Below, one piece after another: positions 7,878 to 15,355 of a stretch of 35,515 nucleotides of DNA (positions within the stretch are counted from its first letter, which is position 1; every line of letters starts with the position of its first letter). The translations under genes and the position numbers were made by a program. The DNA lies in NCBI GenBank assembly GCA_946535985.1, contig CAMNDY010000019.1, positions 1 through 35,515 of the forward strand, in the 5' to 3' direction. Below the pieces are notes generated by a model. The model did no database searches. It was not told where the DNA came from and saw only the letters and a program-made list of their open reading frames with translations. Source of the DNA: an uncultured Treponema sp. Its GTDB lineage: Bacteria; Spirochaetota; Spirochaetia; Treponematales; Treponemataceae.

Positions 7878-8079
7878 AAATTACATAGAAAACCGCCTTT
7901 ATATACAAATTTCTATGTAATTTTCAAAGAAATTCATTGATTATCAGGTCAAAATCATGTAAATAACGGGTAGAAACCTTTTTTTTGGGCTAAAACAGGC
8001 AGTTTTTGCTTTTTATGAAGGTCTTTTTCACAAAAATTACATAGAATTTGGCGCTTTTTGGCGGTTTTCTATGTAATTT
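7878..8079. repeat. Twin hairpins forming a nested inverted repeat
   Basis: Two 40-bp elements, 7881-7920 and 8037-8076, each begin TTACATAGAA and end TTTCTATGTAA, so each can form a hairpin of 10-11 bp. The outer arms also pair with each other: the 20 bases at 7878-7897 (AAATTACATAGAAAACCGCC) are the exact reverse complement of 8060-8079. The 116 bp between the hairpins holds no ORF. This is the main content of the 553-bp gene-free stretch before htpG. A small MITE-like element or a structured RNA would fit. Confidence 0.75.
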
Positions 8080-8172
8080 GGAAGGAATTCAGGTAAACTT
8101 AATTATATGGTCTGCGGTAGCGCTGGTAGCCCCTGGAGGACCGCCCGTATAGCCCGTATAATAAAAAACTAC

Positions 8173-8201
8173 TTGCCGATTCCCCAAAACATTATTATCT
8201 T
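8173..8201 (+). promoter_or_regulatory. Possible htpG promoter
   Basis: TTGCCG (8173-8178), a 17-bp spacer and TATCTT (8196-8201) would start transcription near 8208, leaving about 33 nt of leader with AGAGGT as ribosome site. No CIRCE element is visible, so heat-shock control by HrcA is not supported here. Confidence 0.4.
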
Positions 8202-8240
8202 TAAAACTAATATATAGAAGAAAAAGAGGTTTTGTTAAAA

Positions 8241-10214
8241 ATGAAACACGAATTTCAGACAGAAGTAAATCAACTTCTTAAATTAATTATTCATTCACTT
8301 TATTCAAATAAGGATATTTTCCTGAGGGAAATTGTTTCTAACGGGTCGGATGCGCTGGATAAGCTTAAGTATCTGACGGTTTCGGATGACGCTTACAAGA
8401 GCATTAAGTTTGAACCGCGCATTGATATTTCTTTTGACGAAAAGGACGGCGTACTAACTGTTCAGGATTCGGGTATTGGTATGAACGAAGAAGACCTTAC
8501 CAACAACCTGGGAACTATTGCCCGCTCCGGAACCAAGGCTTTTATGGAGGCTTTGTCTTCGGATGCTGCCAAGGATTCTGCCCTTATTGGTCAGTTTGGT
8601 GTTGGATTTTATTCGGCATTTATGGCTGCCAAAAAAATTGATGTTTATACCCGCAAGGCTGCAGGCGACGGAAAAATCTGGCACTGGTCGAGCGACGGTA
8701 CAAACTCTTATGATATTGATGAAATTGCAGTAGATTCTGCTACTGCAAAAAAATATGGTTTTGATAAGCCTGAACTCACAGGTTCTGCAATCGAAATGCA
8801 TTTGAACGATGACAGCAAGGAGTTTGCAAGTCGCTGGAAGATTGAAGAATTGATTAAGCGTTACAGCGACCACATTGCCTTCCCAATTTATTTGCATTAC
8901 GAGCAGAAAAAATATGATGACAAGGGTAATGTTACCGGAAGCGAAAATAAGGTTGACCAGGTAAACAGCGCGTCGGCCCTTTGGAAGCGTCCTAAGAGCG
9001 AGCTCAAGCCGGAAGATTACAACGAGTTTTATAAGACAATCGGCCACGATGGACAGGATCCGCTCCACTATGTTCATACTCATGCAGAAGGAACTCAGGA
9101 GTATACAACCTTGTTCTACATTCCTCAGACTGCTCCTTTTGATATGTACCAGGCAGATTACAAGAGCGGAGTTAAGCTTTATGTAAAACGCGTTTTCATT
9201 ACTGATGATGACCGCGAGCTCTTGCCAAGCTACCTGCGATTTGTACGCGGTATTATTGACAGCGAAGATTTGCCTTTGAACGTTAGCCGTGAGATTTTGC
9301 AGCAGAACCGCATTCTGGATAATATCAGAACTTCTTCTGTAAAGAAGCTGCTAGGCGAGTTTAAGAAGATGGGTGAAGCTGCCGACAACGCCAAAAAAAC
9401 TGCCGAAGACAAGCGCACCGACGAAGAAAAGAAGGCTATTGAAAAATGGGCCAAGTTTGTAAAGGCCTTTAACCGTCCTATGAAGGAAGGTTTATACAGC
9501 GATTACGCCAACCGCGACGAAATTGCAGAAATTGTCCGCTTTAAGAGTACCGATGCTAGTGGTACCGGAGAGGACAACTACACAAATTTTGCCGGATATG
9601 TTGAACGAATGAAGCCTGAACAGAAGGCTATCTTCTATATCAGCGGCAGTGACGAAAAGAATCTGCGTGCAAACCCACTGCTTAAGGCTTACACCGACAA
9701 GGGCTTTGAAGTTTTGATTATGGATGACGACATTGATGACATCGTTATTCCGGGCTTTGGCAAATACAAGGACTACGAGCTCAAGGCTGTAAACCGCAGC
9801 GGCGCCGACGACGACCTTGTAGACAACAAAGAAGAAGCCAAAAAGAAGGAAGAAGCCTTTAAGCCTGTAACCGATAAAATCAAGAAAGCCCTGGGCGACA
9901 AAGTTAAGGAAGTAAAACTTAGCAAGACCCTGAGCGGCAATAACCCTTCTTGTATCGTTGTAGACGAAAACGACCCAAGCTACCAGATGATTCAGATGAT
10001 GAAGGCTATGGGCCAGACCGGTCCAGAACTCAAGCCAATCCTTGAAGTAAACGGCGACCACCCTATTCTTGCCAAGATTAAGGACAGCGACGACGAAGCT
10101 TTGATTGCAGATGTGAGCGAAGTTTTGTTGAGCCAAGCCCTTCTTATTGCAGGCGTTGAACTGAAAGAGCCGGCTGCCTTTGTTGAGCATTTGAATAATT
10201 TGTTGAGTAAGTAA
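8241..10214 (+). CDS. htpG: Molecular chaperone HtpG (bacterial Hsp90)
   Basis: A 657-residue cytosolic ATP-dependent chaperone of the Hsp90 family, slightly longer than E. coli HtpG (624). The N-terminal GHKL ATPase shows all its motifs: REIVSNGSDALDKL, DSGIGM, and GQFGVGFYSAF. The middle domain carries the conserved LPLNVSREILQQN with the ATP-contacting Arg. The C-terminal dimerisation domain ends normally, without the eukaryotic MEEVD tail. An acidic/lysine-rich stretch (DLVDNKEEAKKKEEAFKP) links middle and C-terminal domains. The start is ATG 8241, not the in-frame TTG at 8232; AGAGGT is 10 nt upstream. Monocistronic, ended by a strong hairpin. Confidence 0.98.
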   Translation: MKHEFQTEVNQLLKLIIHSLYSNKDIFLREIVSNGSDALDKLKYLTVSDDAYKSIKFEPRIDISFDEKDGVLTVQDSGIGMNEEDLTNNLGTIARSGTKAFMEALSSDAAKDSALIGQFGVGFYSAFMAAKKIDVYTRKAAGDGKIWHWSSDGTNSYDIDEIAVDSATAKKYGFDKPELTGSAIEMHLNDDSKEFASRWKIEELIKRYSDHIAFPIYLHYEQKKYDDKGNVTGSENKVDQVNSASALWKRPKSELKPEDYNEFYKTIGHDGQDPLHYVHTHAEGTQEYTTLFYIPQTAPFDMYQADYKSGVKLYVKRVFITDDDRELLPSYLRFVRGIIDSEDLPLNVSREILQQNRILDNIRTSSVKKLLGEFKKMGEAADNAKKTAEDKRTDEEKKAIEKWAKFVKAFNRPMKEGLYSDYANRDEIAEIVRFKSTDASGTGEDNYTNFAGYVERMKPEQKAIFYISGSDEKNLRANPLLKAYTDKGFEVLIMDDDIDDIVIPGFGKYKDYELKAVNRSGADDDLVDNKEEAKKKEEAFKPVTDKIKKALGDKVKEVKLSKTLSGNNPSCIVVDENDPSYQMIQMMKAMGQTGPELKPILEVNGDHPILAKIKDSDDEALIADVSEVLLSQALLIAGVELKEPAAFVEHLNNLLSK

Positions 10215-10224
10215 GTTGAAAGTT

Positions 10225-10256
10225 TTGGGGCCCTTCGACAAGCTCAGGGGCCCCAA
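10225..10256. terminator. Bidirectional terminator-like hairpin built on a dispersed repeat
   Basis: TTGGGGCCC pairs over 9 bp with GGGCCCCAA around a loop made of TTCGACAAGCTCAG, copy 2 of the short repeat also seen at 3018 and 34011. It sits in the 43 bp between the convergent htpG and PcfJ genes and is followed by a T-rich run on the plus strand, so it can serve both genes. Confidence 0.7.
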
Positions 10257-10257
10257 T

Positions 10258-11865
10258 TTATTTTAAAAGCCCATGTCTCTGGTGCCAGATATCCAGGATT
10301 TCTTTTTCCAGAGCATCCGGTGCTTTGTTATGATCCACCCGCTCCTGAAAAATTTCATTTCCCCTTAACTCAATACAAATTTTATATTCATCATCTTTCT
10401 TAGCGTAAACAATTGTGCAGCTTTTTTCTTTTACAGATTCAGAATAACTTGCTACACAATTATGAAGAACATTCCCAATTTCGCAAAGCTCATACGAGTT
10501 TTCCGGTAAACAAAAATCATAACCCTGGATATTATCTTCCAGCATCTTTTCTTGTGGTGTGTAAGAAAAAGTGATGTTTTTATTTTCATAACGAAAAGCA
10601 AGAGTAGACAAAGCATTATGATTAAAATCTGTAAAACCGTCTTCAAGAATATCTTTTTTTAAAACATCAGAAAGGTGTTTAAAATATTTACAGAACATTT
10701 CAAGGGCATCGTAATATGTGTAATGATCTTCATGATTTTTTAACAGTGTATTCATGGTGGCTTTTTGTCCGCGCTTTTTTATAGAGAATTTACAAAAGAA
10801 TGCAAGGTCTTTTGGATTAACAGATTTTATCAAACTTGAGATTTCTTTATTTGTTATCACACGATTATAAAGATTCATATCGCGGAAACCCGCATCCCTT
10901 AAGCGAAGAAAAGTCAGTAAAACCGTAGGATCTTCCATAAAACATTTGCGTACTGTTTTTGTATTTTTAATTTTATACCTGCGGCAGAACTTTTTAAAAA
11001 CTCTTGAATCGGAACGTTTAAAATTAAAAATTACATGCCGACCTTTTAGTTCTCTAGTTTGTAAAATTGGAAAGAGCTCCGGACAAAATGGAATCATTGT
11101 AATTTTGTAAAAATCAAACAAATCAACTTTATTATTCTCCATTTTTTCTCTATAGAAATCAAAAGAAATCCCTGTAAATTTTTCTGCCAGTTCTAAGAAA
11201 TGCTCATAAGCCTTTTTAATAACTTCCTGGGGAAGTTTCTTCTGAAGTTTGTAAAAATACTTTTCATCCAAATCTTCTTCTTCAAAATCTAAATCACAAA
11301 CAGGATGCAAGGCTTCTATCTTTACGATGCCTTTTTTCATGTCAAAGAGTAAAATGTTTTCTGTAATCTCTGGAATCTGAGTTTCATAATCCACAAAAAC
11401 TTTTTCATCTCTGAGAAATTTGTAGAAAGATATTTTCAATGTAAGATTATCTGTATCGCAGGTAATTTTTGCCTTTACATAATCTTTTTCAATATTCCTG
11501 CTGTCATAAAAATTTTTTTTATTAAACTTATACCTTTTATAAAAATTTCTATACTTTAAATAAGATGCAACCTCTTTTGCATCTCTATCATCTATTACAT
11601 TTATATAGTCTATATAAAATTTTTCTTCATTTGCCCTGTTTAAATACTGATATGAATTATATACATTTTCAACAAACTCTACAGGATACCCATCGAGTTT
11701 TGTTTGTTCTGTAAGGGGCATCCACTTATTGTTTTCATAATCAAAAAACTGATCTTGTGTTTGGAAAAAATTTTTGATTTTAACAGGCTGCAATTTAACT
11801 TCTGTTTCTAAAGGAACAAAATCTGGAGAAAGAAATTTTCTATAAAACAAATCTTCTGTAATCAT
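10258..11865 (-). CDS. PcfJ-domain protein
   Basis: A 535-residue protein. Residues about 450-520 match the PcfJ family core: ENSYELCEIGNVLHNCVASY, then CTIVYAKKDDEYKICIELRGNEI. PcfJ-type proteins are known from conjugative plasmids and phages and from many chromosomes; their biochemical role is not settled. The N-terminal 400 residues are Lys/Phe/Tyr-rich with few recognisable motifs. The start follows the FliG-like gene's stop by 3 nt, so it is the last gene of that group. Its AT-rich coding sequence, richer in AAA and TTT than htpG, hints at a different origin. Recognition of the C-terminal domain is fairly sure; function is open. Confidence 0.75.
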   Translation of the reverse strand: MITEDLFYRKFLSPDFVPLETEVKLQPVKIKNFFQTQDQFFDYENNKWMPLTEQTKLDGYPVEFVENVYNSYQYLNRANEEKFYIDYINVIDDRDAKEVASYLKYRNFYKRYKFNKKNFYDSRNIEKDYVKAKITCDTDNLTLKISFYKFLRDEKVFVDYETQIPEITENILLFDMKKGIVKIEALHPVCDLDFEEEDLDEKYFYKLQKKLPQEVIKKAYEHFLELAEKFTGISFDFYREKMENNKVDLFDFYKITMIPFCPELFPILQTRELKGRHVIFNFKRSDSRVFKKFCRRYKIKNTKTVRKCFMEDPTVLLTFLRLRDAGFRDMNLYNRVITNKEISSLIKSVNPKDLAFFCKFSIKKRGQKATMNTLLKNHEDHYTYYDALEMFCKYFKHLSDVLKKDILEDGFTDFNHNALSTLAFRYENKNITFSYTPQEKMLEDNIQGYDFCLPENSYELCEIGNVLHNCVASYSESVKEKSCTIVYAKKDDEYKICIELRGNEIFQERVDHNKAPDALEKEILDIWHQRHGLLK

Positions 11866-11868
11866 AAA

Positions 11869-12552
11869 CTACAATCCAAATTCTGAAATTACAATGTCGC
11901 CTGACTCTTCCAATTTTACCATTGTTCGTACCATTTCTTCCTGTGCTGCTTTAATATCAGAAAATAATACAGGGCCCATAAACTCCATATCTTCTTTTAA
12001 CATAGTGGCGGCACGTTTAGACATATTACTAAAAATTTTATCTTTAATTGCTTCTGAACTGTTTTTCAAAGCCTTTGCAACCGTAACTTGATCAGACTCT
12101 CGAAGAAGCTTTTGTATTGCCCTGTTATCTAATTCTAAAATAGTATCAAAAGTCCTGATATTTTCTTCAACAGCAATAGAAATAAGGGGATCTTTTTTAA
12201 AAAGCTCATCTGTAGAAAGAAGAAGCTCTTCTTTTTGAACCATGTTTAAATCTTTTGTTATAAATTCGCAGATTGTCTCGCCATAAAAATCATTGTCTTT
12301 TAAAATCCTCAGGGCAGCAGCTATAATTTCAGGATCGGTATTTTTTTTATCTGCAAGTTTATCATAAGATTCTTCAAGCTGACTTTTTAAAGGCTCGGGG
12401 ATTTTTGTCAGCAATTCCAGAGCTTTTGTTTTGTCCATATAAATCAGCAGTTGGGTAAGAGTCTTTACATAACCGCCGCAAATATATTCAGACAAAAGAC
12501 TTTGTATGCGTTCGTGTGTTAGATCAAAATTTCTGGAAATTTCGTCTGTCAT
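11869..12552 (-). CDS. FliG C-domain-like protein, short and orphan
   Basis: A 227-residue relative of the flagellar rotor protein FliG. The last 95 residues match FliG's C-terminal domain closely: LDNRAIQKLLRESD, AKALKNSSEAIKDKIFSNMSKRAATMLKEDMEFMGPV, and a final helix EEMVRTMVKLEESGDIVIS. Normal FliG is about 330-350 residues, so an N- or middle domain is missing; the first 130 residues are helical and diverged. The torque-helix Asp-Asp-Arg of FliG is Asp-Asn-Arg here. No flagellar gene lies nearby. The start is the ATG at 12552 because CGGAGGA lies 4-5 nt before it; the ATG at 12600 is less likely. It lies between a small unknown gene and the PcfJ gene. Confidence 0.8.
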   Translation of the reverse strand: MTDEISRNFDLTHERIQSLLSEYICGGYVKTLTQLLIYMDKTKALELLTKIPEPLKSQLEESYDKLADKKNTDPEIIAAALRILKDNDFYGETICEFITKDLNMVQKEELLLSTDELFKKDPLISIAVEENIRTFDTILELDNRAIQKLLRESDQVTVAKALKNSSEAIKDKIFSNMSKRAATMLKEDMEFMGPVLFSDIKAAQEEMVRTMVKLEESGDIVISEFGL

Positions 12553-12584
12553 AAAATCCTCCGAATATCTAATAGTATCTGTTT

Positions 12585-12833
12585 TTAGTCGATTACCCAA
12601 CCGTCTTTTATCATATCCTGTATGCTTTCATATTTTGCAATTATCTTATCGCCAGGATGAGGCATATAATTTTCGACCACAACATTAGAAATTGTGATAC
12701 TTGCAGGATTCTCCCAATCGCTGATTATGCCGTTAAAAGGTTCCTTATAATTTTTCACACAAGAAAATAAATCCAACTTGTTAAGAGTAAGTTCCTGAAC
12801 TTCTTTGCTCCAATGTTCGTTTAATTTTTCCAT
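12585..12833 (-). CDS. Small unrecognised protein
   Basis: 82 residues, preceded by GGAGG 6 nt before the ATG, which supports translation. The sequence is mixed: a helical start (MEKLNEHWSKEVQELTLNKL), a central region with PASITISNVVVENYMPHPGD, and an acidic end, QDMIKDGWVID. There is no membrane segment or signal peptide. It lies 13 nt after the flavodoxin gene and 32 nt before the FliG-like gene on the same strand, so it probably belongs to one operon with them. I cannot assign a family. Confidence 0.7.
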   Translation of the reverse strand: MEKLNEHWSKEVQELTLNKLDLFSCVKNYKEPFNGIISDWENPASITISNVVVENYMPHPGDKIIAKYESIQDMIKDGWVID

Positions 12834-12846
12834 ATTTTACCTCCAT

Positions 12847-13371
12847 CTATTTTAACTCTGCGAGAATCGGCTCGATGTATTTTTTGTCGGAAATGTCGTA
12901 GGAGTGGGTGATCATCTGAGCCATGTTGCGTTCGGACTCGGTGGCGTCTTTTTTGTTGGCAAGCATTGTGGTGAACATCTTCATCATGAACTTTGACATG
13001 GCACCCATTTTTTCGTAATTAAAACCGCCCGGGCAGTAAAAGGTTTTGACTAAGCTCCATTCCTGATCGGTGAAATTTCTTTTGAGGCCGGCAGGGATTT
13101 CAGGGCTTTCGGCAGGGCTTCCTCCAACTCCGTAGACGATAAGTTTTTTGCCGGCAGCAGCAAGGGCAGGAATCTGCTTTTTGAACCAGGCAAGATTTTT
13201 GATTCCGCCTGCCATGAACCAGCCGCCAAAAACGATTGCGTCATAATCGGCCAGCTTGAGTTTCTTTGCTTTTTTGAACTCAACGCATTGGGCACCGCTA
13301 GCCTGGCTAATCCATTCTGCGTACTTTTTGGTAAAGCCTGTCTGACTTGAGTAAATTACGAGTGATTTCAT
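12847..13371 (-). CDS. Flavodoxin-domain protein (HemG/flavodoxin_5-like)
   Basis: A 174-residue FMN-binding-type protein. It begins with the flavodoxin phosphate-binding loop SSQTGFTKKYA (residues 8-18) after the first strand MKSLVIY, and continues with DYDAIVFGGWFMAGGI and KKLIVYGVGG, the strands around the FMN ring. Family members include HemG-type protoporphyrinogen oxidases and electron carriers; this one cannot be placed more precisely. The start at 13371 is preceded by GGAGG. It is the first gene of the leftward group flavodoxin, small protein, FliG-like, PcfJ. Confidence 0.8.
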   Translation of the reverse strand: MKSLVIYSSQTGFTKKYAEWISQASGAQCVEFKKAKKLKLADYDAIVFGGWFMAGGIKNLAWFKKQIPALAAAGKKLIVYGVGGSPAESPEIPAGLKRNFTDQEWSLVKTFYCPGGFNYEKMGAMSKFMMKMFTTMLANKKDATESERNMAQMITHSYDISDKKYIEPILAELK

Positions 13372-13443
13372 TTTTATATCCTCCAAAGGTATATATGCAA
13401 TATATTGCACTTTTTTGAAAATAGCAAATTTTATTTCTACTGA

Positions 13444-13480
13444 TTGAAATTGAAACGCCAGCCATTGTAAAATGACCTTA
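13444..13480 (+). promoter_or_regulatory. Promoter suggesting a leaderless 2H phosphoesterase mRNA
   Basis: TTGAAA (13444-13449), an 18-bp spacer and TAAAAT (13468-13473) place the transcription start at or next to the ATG at 13481, 7 nt beyond the -10. No Shine-Dalgarno is present. Confidence 0.45.
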
Positions 13481-14032
13481 ATGTTTGATTCATCCTTAAT
13501 TACATACGCGGTTTCTCTTCACTTTGGGCGGGAGGTAAATGAAATTATTTACTCAGCCATGAAAAAAATTGCGGAACAGACGGGAAACAGCTTTATGCTT
13601 GAAAATAAAGTTCCGCCGCATATTACAATCGGGGCTTTTCATGCTGCTAAGGAGGATGAAAGAAAACTGCTGGGTCTGGTAGAAGATTTTACCAGGGGGC
13701 AGCAGGCAGGCTCGGTTCAATTTTGCGAAGTGGGAAACTTTAATAACAAAGTACTTTTTCTACGGCCAGAAAAAAACAACTTTCTTACAAAAATAAATGC
13801 CGAACTCCACAACCTTCTCCTTCCGATATTTTCAAAGGCAGAAAACGGCTACTACCTGCCAGATATCTGGTTCCCACACACAACGCTTGCAACCGGATTG
13901 AATCCCAGCCAGTTTGAAAAGACCCTGCAAATTGCCGGGGAAATTACTCTGCCTCTGGATGCAGCTATTGGCGAGCTTGCAGTTTATCAGTGTTCGCCAT
14001 TTGAAGAGTTGCAGAAATACATACTAAAATAA
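13481..14032 (+). CDS. 2H phosphoesterase / 2'-5' RNA ligase-like protein
   Basis: About 183 residues with the two HxT motifs that define the 2H phosphoesterase superfamily: His47 in PPHITIGAF and His133 in FPHTTLATGL. Members hydrolyse or form cyclic and 2'-5' phosphodiester bonds, often in RNA repair. Both motifs are intact, so activity is plausible, but the substrate is unknown. The frame also offers an ATG at 13472 (MTL before MFDSS); neither has a ribosome site. I prefer 13481 because a -10-like TAAAAT ends 7 nt before it. The gene stands alone and is divergent from the flavodoxin gene. Confidence 0.8.
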   Translation: MFDSSLITYAVSLHFGREVNEIIYSAMKKIAEQTGNSFMLENKVPPHITIGAFHAAKEDERKLLGLVEDFTRGQQAGSVQFCEVGNFNNKVLFLRPEKNNFLTKINAELHNLLLPIFSKAENGYYLPDIWFPHTTLATGLNPSQFEKTLQIAGEITLPLDAAIGELAVYQCSPFEELQKYILK

Positions 14033-14044
14033 AAGGAATTGTAA

Positions 14045-14208
14045 ATGGTAAAGCACATCATTTTATGGACATTAAAAGAAATGGACGAGGCTCAAAAAGA
14101 GGCGGTAAAGGCTATTCAAAGCACCCGGAGCATGTAGCCGTTGCCGACAGCAAGGTAAGGCCTTTTACTGTAAGCCGGGCTTGCCTGGATTTTCAAATGC
14201 CTTGCTAA
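14045..14208 (+). pseudogene. Dabb (stress-responsive A/B barrel) family gene with an internal deletion
   Basis: The first frame reads MVKHIILWTLKEMDEAQ and EAVKA, a typical Dabb N-terminus, then hits TAG at 14135-14137. In another frame, from 14122, the sequence resumes as HPEHVAVADSKVRPFTVSRA then CLDF, a typical Dabb C-terminus, and ends at 14208. Intact Dabb proteins are about 95-100 residues, so roughly 50 central residues are missing, with a frame change at the joint near 14118-14122. The 3' end overlaps the neighbouring HAD gene by 44 nt. Confidence 0.85.
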
Positions 14209-14785
14209 TCATCTCCCAGCCGCTGCACCTGGTGTAGTTCTGGTTTGGAAACTGGCATTCTCTATTCCAGGGACGGTCAAAAACAAGAACCTTTAACTTT
14301 GGCAGGTGATCAAAAAACTTAAATGCATGGGGAGAATCTTCTACAGCATAATCAAAATGCATTTTGTAGTAGTCTTCCAGTTCAAGATTAAAGGTTGAGT
14401 TTTTTATAAAATTTTCGCGGCCATATTTGTTGAGGCAAAAAAGAGGCAGACTCTCCAGCCCGTGCAAATTCAGCCATTCGCGGGAAACATCATAAGTGCT
14501 TACCGGGCGGCCTGTTATGATTTTTACATCGTGGCCCTGATCCAGCCAGCCCTTAATTGTTTTTACGGCACCCGGAGTTTCTTCGTAAGATAAAAGCACA
14601 TCCGGCTTGTGGCCCTCTACCATGAGCTTGTCGTAATCCTGGTCGTTGAGCAAAAAAGATTTTTGCAGATTAAAATATTTGATTTTTTCGTAGGGCACAT
14701 CGACACCAAAAAGACGGGCGGCAAGAGTCGAAAAATATCGCGCGGTTTCGCAAAGACAATCATCAAAGTCTACATAGATGTTCAT
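14165..14785 (-). CDS. HAD-superfamily hydrolase, 5'(3')-deoxyribonucleotidase-like
   Basis: A 206-residue HAD phosphatase of the NT5C / 5' nucleotidase type-C group. Motif I is DFDDCL (nucleophile Asp6, general acid Asp8), motif II lies in VKIITGRPVS near residue 97, and the later acidic pair is in DYAVEDSPHAF. Such enzymes remove phosphate from (deoxy)nucleotides, although substrate cannot be read from sequence. No ribosome site precedes the ATG; instead TACAAT ends 7 nt upstream, with TTGTAG 17 bp further, suggesting a leaderless mRNA. Its last 13 codons overlap the Dabb remnant, so its C-terminus (ENPGKPGLQ) may have been changed by the same deletion. Confidence 0.82.
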   Translation of the reverse strand: MNIYVDFDDCLCETARYFSTLAARLFGVDVPYEKIKYFNLQKSFLLNDQDYDKLMVEGHKPDVLLSYEETPGAVKTIKGWLDQGHDVKIITGRPVSTYDVSREWLNLHGLESLPLFCLNKYGRENFIKNSTFNLELEDYYKMHFDYAVEDSPHAFKFFDHLPKLKVLVFDRPWNRECQFPNQNYTRCSGWEMISKAFENPGKPGLQ

Positions 14786-14792
14786 GGTTCAA

Positions 14793-14854
14793 ATTGTAAT
14801 AGGCTTACGCGGAAACTACAAGAGCCTCACATTATCAAAAAAATATGCTATAAT
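14793..14854. promoter_or_regulatory. Divergent leaderless-type promoters
   Basis: Minus strand: TTGTAG (14816-14821), 17-bp spacer, TACAAT (14793-14798), 7 nt to the HAD ATG at 14785. Plus strand: TATAAT (14849-14854), 6 nt to the ATG at 14861, with no good -35. Neither gene has a Shine-Dalgarno sequence. Confidence 0.55.
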
Positions 14855-14860
14855 ATAAGC

Positions 14861-15355
14861 ATGGATAAAAAATGCTTTTATAAAGACGGACTCAACTTTT
14901 CCTGCCAGCGCTGCTCTTTTTGCTGCGGACACTCACCGGGATATGTCTACCTTTCGCGCCCGGATCTGGACAGACTTTGCAAGGGCACAGGTCTTAGTAT
15001 TAAAGATTTTGTAAAAAAATATTGCCGCGAGGTTCAATACTACGAAGGAAAAACTGTTATCTCTTTGTTAGAAAAGGCTAACTATGACTGCATTTTCTGG
15101 GACAAGGGCTGCTCACTTTACGAACACCGCCCGTCACAGTGCCGCACCTACCCTTTCTGGGCCTGGATTGTAAAAGACCGCGAAACCTGGGACGACGTTG
15201 CACAAGAATGCCCCGGAATGCGGGCCAAAGACGGACGCCACTGGACCTACGAAGAAATAGAGGCCGCCCGCAAAGAATATCTTGCCAATATTCCGCTCAC
15301 CTGGGAAGAAGTTACTGCGCTGATAAACGAGCTCGACGCTCAGCATCCACTTTAA
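14861..15355 (+). CDS. YkgJ-type cysteine-cluster protein (zinc/iron-chelating domain)
   Basis: 164 residues with the signature of the YkgJ/CxxCxxCC family: CQRCSFCC near the N-terminus and then GCSLYEHRPSQCRTYPF, whose Cys residues and RPxxCRxxPF motif are invariant in the family. These proteins are thought to bind a metal or Fe-S centre, with no proven function. The longer open frame reaching back to 14609 would run antisense through the HAD gene, so I start at the ATG at 14861, where TATAAT lies 6 nt upstream and no ribosome site exists. The last 44 nt overlap the convergent metallophosphoesterase gene. Confidence 0.85.
   Translation: MDKKCFYKDGLNFSCQRCSFCCGHSPGYVYLSRPDLDRLCKGTGLSIKDFVKKYCREVQYYEGKTVISLLEKANYDCIFWDKGCSLYEHRPSQCRTYPFWAWIVKDRETWDDVAQECPGMRAKDGRHWTYEEIEAARKEYLANIPLTWEEVTALINELDAQHPL

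Noticed and set aside
7688..8240. CRISPR array
   Set aside because: There are only two repeat units, they are hairpins in a larger inverted repeat, and there are no regular spacers or cas genes.
8100..8240. CIRCE element before htpG
   Set aside because: No TTAGCACTC-N9-GAGTGCTAA or near match was found.
8454..9083. 209-residue antisense frame in htpG
   Set aside because: Cysteine- and isoleucine-rich shadow of the conserved ATPase coding sequence, with no start signals.
9492..10256. 254-residue open frame antisense to htpG
   Set aside because: It mirrors htpG codons, has no ribosome site and has the low-complexity composition of an antisense shadow.
14609..14860. N-terminal extension of the YkgJ-type frame
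   Set aside because: It runs antisense through the HAD gene; the family starts just before the CxxCxxCC motif, and a -10 box precedes the ATG at 14861.
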